Positions 41,906 to 50,270 of a stretch of DNA of 64,000 nt are shown piece after piece; the stretch's first letter is position 1; every line of letters begins with the position of its first letter. The notes beneath the pieces were generated by a model. That model saw only the letters and a list, made by a program, of their open reading frames with translations. It was not told the DNA's origin and searched no databases. Position numbers and translations under genes: made by a program. Location: positions 35,439 to 99,438 of the forward strand of contig JAKFFF010000009.1 in NCBI GenBank assembly GCA_036677145.1, in the 5' to 3' direction. The stretch is from CADEED01 sp036677145. GTDB taxonomy: Bacteria; Pseudomonadota; Gammaproteobacteria; Steroidobacterales; Steroidobacteraceae.

Positions 41906-43377
41906 CACGGCCTCCGGGCGCTTTCCCTTGGCGGCCTTTCGGCCTTGTCATTCAGTGGCCTCTCGGCCTTGTCTTTCGGTGGCCTCTCGGCCAACGCCTC
42001 GAGTAGTTTGCCGTGCAGCCCGCCGAAACCGCCGTTGCTCATGATGAGCACCTGGTCGCCGGGCTGCGCGCCGTTCGTGAGTCCGTTGAGCAACTCATCA
42101 AATGTGCGCGCCAGATTTCCCTTGGCGCCGAGCGAGGTGACCACCGCGTCCGCGTCCCAACCGAGATCGGGCGGCGCGAACATCCACACCGTGTCCGCCG
42201 CGGCCAGCGACGGCGCGAGTGTGTCGCGGTGCACGCCCATCTTCATGGTCGCGGAGCGCGGTTCGAGCACCGCCACGATGCGTTTCTTGCCGACCTTGCG
42301 GCGCAGGCCGTCGATGGTCAGCGCGATCGCGGTCGGGTGATGCGCGAAGTCGTCATACACCGCGACGCCGCGCACTTCTCCACGCAGTTCGAGCCGCCGC
42401 TTCACGCCCTTGAATTCGGCCAGCGCCGCCAGCGATTTTTCCGGCGGAATACCGACGTGATGCGCGGCCGCGATCGCCGCGAGCGCGTTTTCCGCGTTGT
42501 GCGCGCCGAGCAACGGCCAGCGCAGTCCACCGAGCTGGCCGGGCCCGCGCAGCACTTCGAATTCGGAGTAGTCCTGCGGTCCGTCCACCGGCAACTTCAG
42601 GGTCCAGTTCGGCGTGGCCGGCGCATCCGGCCCTTCGCCGCCCGAATCCTTGGAGAAAGTTTCGCGCGGCGTCCACGCCCCCATCGCGAGCACGGCGGCG
42701 AGATTGTTGTCGCGGTGATTCCAGAGAATCCGTCCCGAGGCGGGAATCGTACGCACCAGGTGATGAAATTGTTTCTGGATCGCGCCGAGGTTGTCGTAGA
42801 TGTCGGCGTGATCGAACTCGAGGTTGTTGAGGATCGCGGTGCGCGGCCGGTAGTGCACGAACTTCGCGCGCTTGTCGAAGAACGCCGTGTCGTATTCGTC
42901 CGCTTCGATGACGAAATACTTCCGCCCGCCGAGCCGCGCGCTCACGGCGAAATTTCCCGGGACACCGCCGATCAGGAATCCCGGCTCGAGCCCGGCGTGC
43001 TCGAGGATCCACGCGAGCATGCTCGAAGTGGTGGTTTTTCCGTGCGTGCCCGCGACCGCGAGCACGTGCTGGTCGCGCAGCACCTCGCGCGCGAGCCACT
43101 CGGGACCGGAGGTGTAGGGGATGCCGCTGTCGAGCAGCGCCTCGATCACCGGCACGCCGCGCGTCATCACATTGCCGACGACCACGACATCGGGCCGCGG
43201 CGCGAGCTGCGCGGCTTCGAAGCCGCTGGTGAGCTCGATGCCGAGCGCCTCGAGCTGCGTGCTCATCGGTGGATAGACGTTCCTGTCCGATCCCGTGACG
43301 CGATGGCCCGCGGCTTTCGCAATGGCGGCGATGCCGCCCATGAACGTGCCGCAGATGCCGAGAATGTGAACGTGCAT
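41905..43377 (-). CDS. mpl: UDP-N-acetylmuramate:L-alanyl-gamma-D-glutamyl-meso-diaminopimelate ligase
   Basis: A 490-residue murein-recycling ligase that joins recycled tripeptide to UDP-MurNAc. The N-domain is HILGICGTFMGGIAAIAKAAGH; the ATP site is LAVAGTHGKTTTSSMLAWIL; the central domain has FVIEADEYDTAFFDKRAKFVHYRP, the Mpl signature. The C-terminus (residues 463-486) carries three 8-residue repeats starting AERPPKDK, which the family does not have. The domain core ends near LHGKLLEAL. Confidence 0.95.
   Translation of the reverse strand: MHVHILGICGTFMGGIAAIAKAAGHRVTGSDRNVYPPMSTQLEALGIELTSGFEAAQLAPRPDVVVVGNVMTRGVPVIEALLDSGIPYTSGPEWLAREVLRDQHVLAVAGTHGKTTTSSMLAWILEHAGLEPGFLIGGVPGNFAVSARLGGRKYFVIEADEYDTAFFDKRAKFVHYRPRTAILNNLEFDHADIYDNLGAIQKQFHHLVRTIPASGRILWNHRDNNLAAVLAMGAWTPRETFSKDSGGEGPDAPATPNWTLKLPVDGPQDYSEFEVLRGPGQLGGLRWPLLGAHNAENALAAIAAAHHVGIPPEKSLAALAEFKGVKRRLELRGEVRGVAVYDDFAHHPTAIALTIDGLRRKVGKKRIVAVLEPRSATMKMGVHRDTLAPSLAAADTVWMFAPPDLGWDADAVVTSLGAKGNLARTFDELLNGLTNGAQPGDQVLIMSNGGFGGLHGKLLEALAERPPKDKAERPLNDKAERPPRESARRP
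41920..41991 (-). repeat. Three 24-bp tandem repeats in the 3' end of mpl
   Basis: The units encode AERPPKDK, AERPLNDK and AERPPRES. Each has a palindromic core (GGCCGAAAGGCC or GGCCGAGAGGCC). The array lies after the conserved ligase domain and just before the stop, and keeps the frame. Confidence 0.8.
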
Positions 43378-43384
43378 GAAAGTC

Positions 43385-43936
43385 CTAGACCGCTTTCGTG
43401 GGAACGCCGAACACCAGCCAGTAAATCACGGCACCCGCGATATTCTGTCCGAAGAGGAAGATGATCGAAACGAAGTACGGCCACTCGTACGCGGCGCGCA
43501 CGATGCGCACCTGCACGATCAGCATCCAGACGGCGATCACGGCGGTGACGATGCTGAGCGCGAAGGGCGGCGGCGTGGCGGGGTCCTGTTTCTCCAGGTG
43601 CGGGAGCAACGCGCCGGCCAACGGCATCAGCGCCGGCAGGAACAGCGCACTCACCGCGAACAGCGCGGTGATGGTCTGCACGAAACGCTCGCGCTTCTTC
43701 GTGATGCGGAACGCAACGTCGAACCACAGCAGCGTCACGACGGTTCCGATCACGAGCTGTATCGGCCAGGTGTGCGGCGCGCTCGGCATCATGGCGGTCA
43801 TCAACGCCGACACTGCGAGATTGAACGCAATCGCGCCCGCCATCAGCGCCGTCGAGGTCGGCAGGCTTTCAGGCCCACGCCGCAACAGCGCGATGTCGAT
43901 GAGGACGCCGAACAATGCGCGCAGATTCCCAAGCAT
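43385..43936 (-). CDS. Five-helix membrane protein of unknown function
   Basis: A 183-residue hydrophobic protein with about five predicted membrane helices (IAFNLAVSALMTAMM, IQLVIGTVVTLLWFDVAF, ITALFAVSALFLPALMPLAG, FALSIVTAVIAVWMLIVQV, FVSIIFLFGQNIAGAVIYWLVF). The layout is reminiscent of YIP1-type proteins but I cannot assign it. I take the ATG at 43936 (MLGNLRALFGVL) as start because upstream codons are the antisense of RNase D. It ends seven bases before mpl and may be cotranscribed with it. Confidence 0.7.
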   Translation of the reverse strand: MLGNLRALFGVLIDIALLRRGPESLPTSTALMAGAIAFNLAVSALMTAMMPSAPHTWPIQLVIGTVVTLLWFDVAFRITKKRERFVQTITALFAVSALFLPALMPLAGALLPHLEKQDPATPPPFALSIVTAVIAVWMLIVQVRIVRAAYEWPYFVSIIFLFGQNIAGAVIYWLVFGVPTKAV

Positions 43937-43981
43937 AATGTGCTCGGGATTGTACACGTCACCCGGAGTTTCCAGCCCTTG

Positions 43982-45055
43982 ATGATCGACACCGCCGATG
44001 CGCTCGCCGCGTTTTCCGACAAGGCCCTGCGCGCATCCACACTCGCGCTCGATACGGAATTCATGCGCGAAAAGACCTACCGCGCCGAATTGTGCCTGGT
44101 GCAGATCGCGATCGACCGCGATGCGGTGTGCATCGATCCCATCGCCCTGTCGGACCTCGCCGCGCTCGTTCCCGCGATGCGCGCGCCCGGCATCGTCAAG
44201 ATCATGCACGCCGCGCGGCAGGATCTCGAGGTGATGTTGCCGGCCGTTGGATTGGTCCGCCCCGTGTTCGACACACAGATCGCGGCCGCGCTCGCCGGTC
44301 ACCCCGCGCAGGTCGGCTATGCCGAGCTCGCGCGGCGCCTGCTGGGCGTGGAACTCTCCAAGGCCCACACGCGCGCCGACTGGTCGCGGCGCCCGCTGCC
44401 ACCCGAACACCAGGAATACGCGCTCGACGACGTCCGTCACCTGGGGCCGCTGCGCGACAGTTTGTTAGAGACCCTGGCCGCCAAGGGCCGGCTTGCGTGG
44501 CTGGAGGAAGACCTCGCGGCGCTCGGCAATGAAGATGCGCTGCGTGTCGATCCCGATGACGCCTGGAAGAAGGTCAAGGGATTGCCGACACTCGACCCCG
44601 CGCGGCAGAAATTCGTGCAGGCGCTCGCGGCCTGGCGCGAACGGCGCGCCGACGAACGCAACCGCCCACGTGGCTGGATTCTCGACGACACGGTGCTGCG
44701 CGAAATCGTGCTGCGGCTGCCGCGCTCGCCCGAGGCGCTGGCCGCATTGCCCGAAATGCCGGAATCGGTGGTGCGCAAATGCGGCGAGGAACTGCTGCAA
44801 CTCGTGGGCGAAAGCGGGATTTCCGATCCGCCGCCGCCGCTGCCGAAACGCGAGCGTCCCGATCCGGCGCAGGTGGCCATCGTCAAGCGGCTCGCGGATA
44901 TCGCGGCGGACATCGCGAAGCAGCTCGAGATCAGCGCAGAAGTGCTCGCGACGCGCCGCGAGCTCGAAAAGCTGGCGACCGGCAGGCGCGACATTTCCCT
45001 GCTGCGCGGTTGGCGCCAACAGGTGGCCGGCGAAAGGTTGTTAGCCGCGCTCTAG
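43982..45055 (+). CDS. rnd: Ribonuclease D
   Basis: A 357-residue 3'-5' exoribonuclease of tRNA maturation. The DEDDy catalytic residues are Asp24 and Glu26 (ALDTEFMRE), Asp81 (HAARQDLEVM), and Tyr146 and Asp150 (EYALDDVRHL). HRDC domains follow (ARQKFVQALAAWRERRADERNRPRGWILDD). The start ATG at 43982 is 45 bases from the divergent membrane-protein start, so both promoters share this gap. Confidence 0.95.
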   Translation: MIDTADALAAFSDKALRASTLALDTEFMREKTYRAELCLVQIAIDRDAVCIDPIALSDLAALVPAMRAPGIVKIMHAARQDLEVMLPAVGLVRPVFDTQIAAALAGHPAQVGYAELARRLLGVELSKAHTRADWSRRPLPPEHQEYALDDVRHLGPLRDSLLETLAAKGRLAWLEEDLAALGNEDALRVDPDDAWKKVKGLPTLDPARQKFVQALAAWRERRADERNRPRGWILDDTVLREIVLRLPRSPEALAALPEMPESVVRKCGEELLQLVGESGISDPPPPLPKRERPDPAQVAIVKRLADIAADIAKQLEISAEVLATRRELEKLATGRRDISLLRGWRQQVAGERLLAAL

Positions 45056-45103
45056 GAATGGCGCGCGGTGGCTACACCGCGCGACAGCTTGCGGAGCAGT
45101 CAA

Positions 45104-45991
45104 TTACTTGCGGCGCGCCTTGGCTTTGGGCTTGGCCTTGCGCGCCTTCTTGCGGACGATGGCGCGCGTCTTCGCCTTCGCCCGGCGCACACGCACACGG
45201 GGCGCCGGTGCGCGTTTCGCCTTGGCTTTCTTGCGGCGCACGAGTTTGCGCGCACGCTTCTTCGCCTTGACCTTGGCGCGCTTCACGGCGACGCGTTTGC
45301 CCTTGACCTTGCGCTGAGGCTCGCCCGCCGAACCACCACCGGCCGCCAGCGTCTCGAACATCCGGCGCGTGACCGCATCGATGTCACCCTCGGCGTCCAC
45401 CACCCGGATCAGCCCCGTGTAGGAGTAGTAGCCGGAGACCGGCTTGCGGGTCTTCTCTTCGTACACGCGCAGGCGCTCGCGCACGGTTTCTTCCTGATCG
45501 TCGGGCCGCTGCACGACCTGGTGTTCCGTGCGGCCCGGCAAGCACTCCGGCGGCACTGACGGTGGCGCGGTATGGATGTTGAAGACTTTCTTGCACAACT
45601 CGCACACGCGTCGGCCCGAGAGCCGCTGCACGAGCTGATCGGTGTTCACTTCGAACAGCAACACCGCGTCGATCGGCTTGCCGAGTTCGGCCAGCAACTT
45701 CGTCAGGCCTTCGGCCTGCGGAATGGTGCGCGGGAATCCGTCGAGGATGAAGCCCTTCGCGGCATCGGATTGCGTGAGCCGGTCACGGATGATCTCGAGC
45801 ATCGTCTGGTCGTCGACGTACGCCCCCGCCGCCATGATTTCTTTCGCACGCAGACCGAGCGGCGTTCCGTCCGCAAGATGCTTGCGCAGGATGTCGCCCG
45901 TGGAGACTTGCGGAATGCCGAAATGCTTTACGAGACGCTGGGCTTGCGTGCCCTTGCCCGATCCGGGCGCGCCCATGAGTACGATGCGCAT
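45104..45991 (-). CDS. adk: Adenylate kinase with a long Lys/Arg-rich C-terminal extension
   Basis: A 295-residue protein. Residues 1-217 are a complete long-form adenylate kinase: P-loop GAPGSGKGTQ, FILDGFPRT, LID region and RKPVSGYYS. The LID has Cys130, Cys133 and Cys150 but Gly at the position of the fourth zinc ligand, so the zinc site is degraded. Residues 224-295 form a basic tail of Lys, Arg, Ala, Val and Pro (for example KVKGKRVAVKRAKVKAKK) like histone H1-type or AlgP tails. The tail is in frame with no stop or frameshift. A nucleic-acid-binding role is inference. I chose the ATG at 45991. Confidence 0.93.
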   Translation of the reverse strand: MRIVLMGAPGSGKGTQAQRLVKHFGIPQVSTGDILRKHLADGTPLGLRAKEIMAAGAYVDDQTMLEIIRDRLTQSDAAKGFILDGFPRTIPQAEGLTKLLAELGKPIDAVLLFEVNTDQLVQRLSGRRVCELCKKVFNIHTAPPSVPPECLPGRTEHQVVQRPDDQEETVRERLRVYEEKTRKPVSGYYSYTGLIRVVDAEGDIDAVTRRMFETLAAGGGSAGEPQRKVKGKRVAVKRAKVKAKKRARKLVRRKKAKAKRAPAPRVRVRRAKAKTRAIVRKKARKAKPKAKARRK

Positions 45992-46075
45992 GTTAGATTC
46001 TTGACCTTGAAACCAGCCCCCTCGAAGGGGCGCCACAGTACCCAAACCATTCACCGCAGGCAAACGAGAGCCCCC

Positions 46076-47362
46076 ATGAGCAAGCGCCCTTCCGCAAAGA
46101 AACAGAAGCCAATGAACGCGTTTTATGCTCAATCGGGTGGCGTCTCGGCGGTCATCAACGCGTCCGCCGCGGGCGTCATCGAAGCGGCGAGAAAGACGAA
46201 GAAGATCGCCAAGGTGTACGCGGGACGTCACGGCATCGTCGGCGCATTGACCGAAGATCTCATTGACGTCAGCAAGGAATCCGTCGCGACCATCAAGGCA
46301 TTACGTCATACACCGGCCGGCGCATTCGGATCCGCGCGCTACAAGCTCAAGAGCCTCGAACAGGACCGCGCGAAATACGAGCGCCTGATCGAAGTCTTCA
46401 AGGCGCACGACATCGGCTACTTCTTCTACAACGGCGGCAACGATTCGATGGACACCGCCAACAAGGTGTCCCAGATCGGCGATCAGCTCGGCCACCGCGT
46501 CGTTTGCGTCGGCGTGCCGAAGACGGTCGACAACGATCTGCCGCACACCGATTGCACGCCGGGCTTCGGTTCAGTCGCGAAATACATCGCGGTGTCGACG
46601 CGCGAAGCCGCGCTCGACGTCGCCTCGATGGCGAAGACCTCGACGAAAGTGTTCGTCATGGAAGTGATGGGACGGCACGCCGGCTGGATCGTCGCGGCCG
46701 CAGGACTCGCGGGCAAAGGCCCTGACGAGGCGCCGCACATCATCCTCTTCCCCGAGATCGCCTTCGACAAGGAAAAATTCCTCGCCCGCGTGAAGGAAGT
46801 GGTTAGCCGCGTGGGTTACTGCGTGGTCGTGGTCTCCGAAGGCGTGCACGACGCCGACGGCAAGTTTCTCGCCGACGCGGGCACGAAGGACGCCTTCGGC
46901 CACACGCAGCTGGGCGGCGTCGCGCCGGTGGTCGCGAACATGGTGCGCGAAGCACACGGCTACAAGTACCACTGGGCCGTGCCCGACTATCTACAGCGTG
47001 CGTCGCGCCACATCGCCTCCAAGGTCGACGTGCAGCAGGCATATGCCATGGGCAAGGCCGCGGTGGAACTCGCGGTGAGCGGGCACGACGCCGTGATGCC
47101 GACCATCATCCGCAAGAAGGCCAAGCCGTATAAGTGGGTGGTCGGACACGTGCCGCTGTCCGAGGTGGCCAACGTCGAGAAAAAGCTGCCGCGCGATTAC
47201 ATCACCGAGGACGGCTTCGGAATCACCGAGAAGTGCCGCGCCTATCTGCAGCCGCTGATCGAGGGCGAGGACTATCCGCCGTACAAGGACGGGCTGCCTG
47301 TCTACGTGAAGATCAAGGGCGTGGCGGTGAAGAAGAAGCTCAACACTCCCTTCAAACCTTAG
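46076..47362 (+). CDS. pfp: PPi-dependent 6-phosphofructokinase
   Basis: A 428-residue phosphofructokinase. The nucleotide/PPi site reads YNGGNDSMDTANK, with Asp123 at the position that is Gly104 in ATP-using E. coli PfkA, and GVPKTVDNDLP carries Lys149 at the position of Gly124. Asp plus Lys at these two sites is the known signature for pyrophosphate use. Catalytic Asp152 is in TVDND, and MGRHAGW is the sugar-binding motif. The reaction is reversible, so it can serve glycolysis and gluconeogenesis. It is divergent from adk and upstream of the H+-pyrophosphatase. Confidence 0.92.
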   Translation: MSKRPSAKKQKPMNAFYAQSGGVSAVINASAAGVIEAARKTKKIAKVYAGRHGIVGALTEDLIDVSKESVATIKALRHTPAGAFGSARYKLKSLEQDRAKYERLIEVFKAHDIGYFFYNGGNDSMDTANKVSQIGDQLGHRVVCVGVPKTVDNDLPHTDCTPGFGSVAKYIAVSTREAALDVASMAKTSTKVFVMEVMGRHAGWIVAAAGLAGKGPDEAPHIILFPEIAFDKEKFLARVKEVVSRVGYCVVVVSEGVHDADGKFLADAGTKDAFGHTQLGGVAPVVANMVREAHGYKYHWAVPDYLQRASRHIASKVDVQQAYAMGKAAVELAVSGHDAVMPTIIRKKAKPYKWVVGHVPLSEVANVEKKLPRDYITEDGFGITEKCRAYLQPLIEGEDYPPYKDGLPVYVKIKGVAVKKKLNTPFKP

Positions 47363-47374
47363 GCCCTTCAATCC

Positions 47375-47443
47375 TCAGGGCAAACAAGCCCTGACGGAAA
47401 CGCGCCCGCCGAAAGTGTGCAAAAGGCCCATTTGGGCGGGCGC
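47375..47443. repeat. Two hairpins between pfp and hppA
   Basis: A 7-bp stem (TCAGGGC / GCCCTGA, 47375-47394) is followed by a 9-bp stem (GCGCCCGCC / GGCGGGCGC, 47402-47443) whose loop contains a further GGCCC/GGGC pairing. No T-run follows either. One of them may stop or stabilise the pfp transcript. Confidence 0.45.
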
Positions 47444-47533
47444 CATCGCTCGACGAATCTCGTTTCCGGGGGCTATCGGGGAACGTGATATCGACCATCG
47501 GCGCTGTCTCACGTTGTCATCGCCCGAATCCGG

Positions 47534-47562
47534 TTGGCCGGGCCACGGCTCATTGTTATAGT
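47534..47562 (+). promoter_or_regulatory. Predicted sigma-70 promoter of hppA
   Basis: TTGGCC (47534-47539) and TATAGT (47557-47562) are spaced by 17 bases. The -10 matches five of six consensus positions. A start near 47569 gives a leader of about 73 bases, ending with AGAGGAG before the hppA ATG. Confidence 0.55.
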
Positions 47563-47641
47563 CCGCGCCCCTTACGGACGGCCGCCCCGGCGGACGTTTG
47601 TAACCAATTAATAAATATCTGATTTCCCAGAGGAGTTCCGC

Positions 47642-49696
47642 ATGACTGCCACAACGTGGCTGTGGCTGGCAATCGGTGCCGGCATCGTTGCCGTTCTTTA
47701 CGGCGTGTTCTCGATGATGGCCATCCTCAAGCTGCCGGCGGGCAATGCCCGCATGCAGGAAATCGCCGCGGCCATCCAGGCCGGCGCCAAGGCCTATCTC
47801 AATCGCCAGTACACCACCATCGCCATCGTCGGCGTCGTGTTGTTCCTGATCATCGGCGTGACGCCGCTGGGCTGGGCCACCGCCGGTGGATTCGCGGTCG
47901 GCGCGATCCTCTCCGGTCTCGCGGGCTACATCGGCATGAACATCTCGGTGCGCGCCAACGTGCGCACCGCGGAAGCCGCCAACAACGGCCTCAACGCCGC
48001 GTTGCAAGTCGCCTTCAAGGGTGGCGCCATCACGGGCATGCTCGTCGTCGGCCTCGGATTGTTGGGCGTCGCCGGCTACTACGCGCTGCTCGCGCCGCGC
48101 ATCGGCAGTGAAGCTGCATTGCATGCGCTGGTGGGCCTCGCCTTCGGCGGCTCGTTGATCTCGATCTTCGCGCGACTGGGCGGCGGCATCTTCACGAAGG
48201 GCGCCGACGTCGGCGCGGATCTCGTGGGCAAGGTCGAAGCCGGCATTCCGGAAGACGACCCGCGCAACCCGGCCGTCATCGCGGACAACGTCGGCGACAA
48301 CGTCGGCGACTGCGCCGGCATGGCCGCGGACCTGTTCGAGACCTACGCCGTGACGCTGGTCGCCACGATGTTGCTGGGCGGCCTGATGATGTCGCACATG
48401 GGCGTGAATGCCGTGCTGTATCCGCTCGCGCTCGGCTCCGCCTCCATCATCTCCTCGATCGTCGGCACGTTCTTCGTGAAGACTTCCGAAGGCGGCAAGA
48501 TCATGAACGCGCTGTACAAGGGCGTCATCGTCGCGGGCGTCATCTCGGCGGTGGCGTTCTGGTTCATCACCGAATCGCTGATGCCGAACACTGCCGCGGA
48601 TCCGAAGCTCACGCTGAACTTGTTCGGCTGCACGGTGATCGGCCTGCTGCTCACGGCCGCGATGATCGTGATCACGGAGTACTACACCGCGACGGAATAC
48701 GGCCCGGTGCGCAAGACCGCCGCCGCGTCGCAGACGGGTCACGCGACCAATATTATTGCTGGCCTCGGCGTGTCGATGAAGTCGACTGCGTTGCCGGTCA
48801 TCGCGATTTGCTTCGCGATCTGGGGTTCGTACGAACTCGCCGGCCTGTATGGCATCGCGATCGCCGCGACGGCGATGTTGTCGCTGACCGGCATGGTCGT
48901 GGCACTCGACGCGTACGGCCCGATCACGGACAACGCCGGTGGCATCGCCGAGATGGCGGGACTGGACAAGAAAATCCGCGACATCACCGATCCTCTGGAC
49001 GCCGTCGGCAACACCACGAAGGCCGTCACCAAGGGTTACGCGATCGGCTCGGCGGGCCTCGCCGCGCTGGTGCTGTTCGCCGACTTCACGCACAACCTCG
49101 AGGCCGCCGGCAAGCTGGTGGAGTTCTCGCTGTCCGATCCGGCCGTGATCATCGGCCTGTTCATCGGTGGTCTCGTGCCCTATCTATTCGCCGCGATGGC
49201 GATGGAAGCCGTGGGCCGCGCGGCGGGCTCGGTGGTGACCGAAGTGCGCCGCCAGTTCCGCGAGATCAAGGGCATCATGGAAGGCACCGCGAAGCCGGAA
49301 TACGGCAAGGCGGTCGACCTGCTGACGAAGGCCGCGATCAAGGAAATGATCATTCCCTCGCTGCTGCCGATCCTCATCCCGGTCGTGATCGCGTTCGGCA
49401 TGACCTGGCTCATGGGTCCGGGCGCCGGCATCCGCGCACTGGGCGGCCTGCTGATCGGCACCATCGTCACCGGCCTCTTCGTCGCCATCTCCATGTGCAC
49501 CGGCGGCGGCGCCTGGGACAACGCGAAGAAGTACATCGAGGAAGGCAACTTCGGCGGCAAGGGTTCCGAGGCGCACAAGGCTTCGGTGACCGGCGACACC
49601 GTCGGTGATCCGTACAAGGACACCGCGGGTCCGGCCATCAACCCGCTGATCAAGATCATCAACATCGTCGCGCTGTTGCTGGTCCCGCTGCTCTAA
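47642..49696 (+). CDS. hppA: K+-independent H+-translocating membrane pyrophosphatase
   Basis: A 684-residue integral membrane protein with about 15-16 helices that couples PPi hydrolysis to proton export. The PPi site is GADLVGKVEAGIPEDDPRNPAVIADNVGDNVGD, read in parts as GADLVGKVEAGIPEDDPRNP and IADNVGDNVGDCAGMAADLF. GNTTKAVTKG has Lys460 and Thr463, the pair that marks K+-independent enzymes. AGAGGAG precedes the start. It follows pfp and ends with a strong terminator. Confidence 0.96.
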   Translation: MTATTWLWLAIGAGIVAVLYGVFSMMAILKLPAGNARMQEIAAAIQAGAKAYLNRQYTTIAIVGVVLFLIIGVTPLGWATAGGFAVGAILSGLAGYIGMNISVRANVRTAEAANNGLNAALQVAFKGGAITGMLVVGLGLLGVAGYYALLAPRIGSEAALHALVGLAFGGSLISIFARLGGGIFTKGADVGADLVGKVEAGIPEDDPRNPAVIADNVGDNVGDCAGMAADLFETYAVTLVATMLLGGLMMSHMGVNAVLYPLALGSASIISSIVGTFFVKTSEGGKIMNALYKGVIVAGVISAVAFWFITESLMPNTAADPKLTLNLFGCTVIGLLLTAAMIVITEYYTATEYGPVRKTAAASQTGHATNIIAGLGVSMKSTALPVIAICFAIWGSYELAGLYGIAIAATAMLSLTGMVVALDAYGPITDNAGGIAEMAGLDKKIRDITDPLDAVGNTTKAVTKGYAIGSAGLAALVLFADFTHNLEAAGKLVEFSLSDPAVIIGLFIGGLVPYLFAAMAMEAVGRAAGSVVTEVRRQFREIKGIMEGTAKPEYGKAVDLLTKAAIKEMIIPSLLPILIPVVIAFGMTWLMGPGAGIRALGGLLIGTIVTGLFVAISMCTGGGAWDNAKKYIEEGNFGGKGSEAHKASVTGDTVGDPYKDTAGPAINPLIKIINIVALLLVPLL

Positions 49697-49712
49697 AGAA
49701 AGGTGCCGCGGC

Positions 49713-49740
49713 GGTGCCGGGAAGGGATTCCCGGGAGAAG
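49713..49740 (+). repeat. Dispersed repeat copy after hppA
   Basis: The element starts GGTGCCGGGAAGGGATT and continues with CCCGGGAGAAG. It matches the minus strand of 14421-14448 with one mismatch over 28 bases, although the two sites are 35 kb apart. It lies between the hppA stop and its terminator. Confidence 0.75.
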
Positions 49741-49761
49741 TCCGGCAATCCGAAGAATCGA

Positions 49762-49796
49762 GGGACGCGTCCTGCGGGATGCGTCCCTTTTTCTTT
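49762..49796 (+). terminator. Rho-independent terminator after hppA
   Basis: An 11-bp stem (GGGACGCGTCC / GGATGCGTCCC, one G-U pair) with a TGCG loop, followed by TTTTTCTTT. It is the strongest terminator seen in the window and isolates hppA from msrB. Confidence 0.9.
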
Positions 49797-49857
49797 GGGT
49801 CCGGCAATAATTGCCCCATATCGCTTGCCCCCCCCGACGCATTCGCAGGAGCACCCG

Positions 49858-50259
49858 ATGGCGAACGAAACTTTCCCGGTCGAGAAATCCGAAATCGAGT
49901 GGCGCTCGCTGCTGTCCGCCGATCAATTCCGCGTACTGCGCGAACACGGCACCGAACGCGCGGGCACGAGTCCGCTCAATTACGAAAAACGCAACGGACA
50001 GTACGACTGCGCCGCATGCGGACAGCCGCTGTTCGAGTCGAGCACGAAGTACGAGAGCGGTTCGGGATGGCCGAGTTTCTTCCGGCCGTTGCCGAATGCC
50101 GTCGCCACCACCACCGACAAGTCGCACGGCATGACGCGCGTGGAAGTCCATTGCGCGAACTGCGGCGGCCACCTGGGCCACGTGTTCAACGATGGGCCGG
50201 CGCCGACCGGGCAGCGTTACTGCATGAATGGTTTGTCGCTGAAGTTCGAACCGAAGTGA
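49858..50259 (+). CDS. msrB: Peptide-methionine (R)-S-oxide reductase
   Basis: A 133-residue repair enzyme reducing methionine-R-sulfoxide. The structural zinc site is Cys51, Cys54 (CAACGQ) and Cys99, Cys102 (CANCGG). The catalytic Cys122 is in GQRYCMNGLSLKF. No signal peptide is present, so it is cytoplasmic. GCAGGAGC lies upstream of the ATG at 49858. The upstream part of the frame overlaps the hppA terminator and is not coding. Confidence 0.97.
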   Translation: MANETFPVEKSEIEWRSLLSADQFRVLREHGTERAGTSPLNYEKRNGQYDCAACGQPLFESSTKYESGSGWPSFFRPLPNAVATTTDKSHGMTRVEVHCANCGGHLGHVFNDGPAPTGQRYCMNGLSLKFEPK

Positions 50260-50270
50260 CTTCGGCCTAA

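Noticed and set aside
45104..45324. A separate histone-like gene in the Lys/Arg-rich stretch
   Set aside because: The stretch is in frame with adenylate kinase, with no start codon or ribosome-binding site of its own, so I treat it as a tail of adk.
47375..49093. A 572-codon minus-strand open frame
   Set aside because: Antisense of hppA, extended through the intergenic region. It is full of Arg, Asp and His with no structure.
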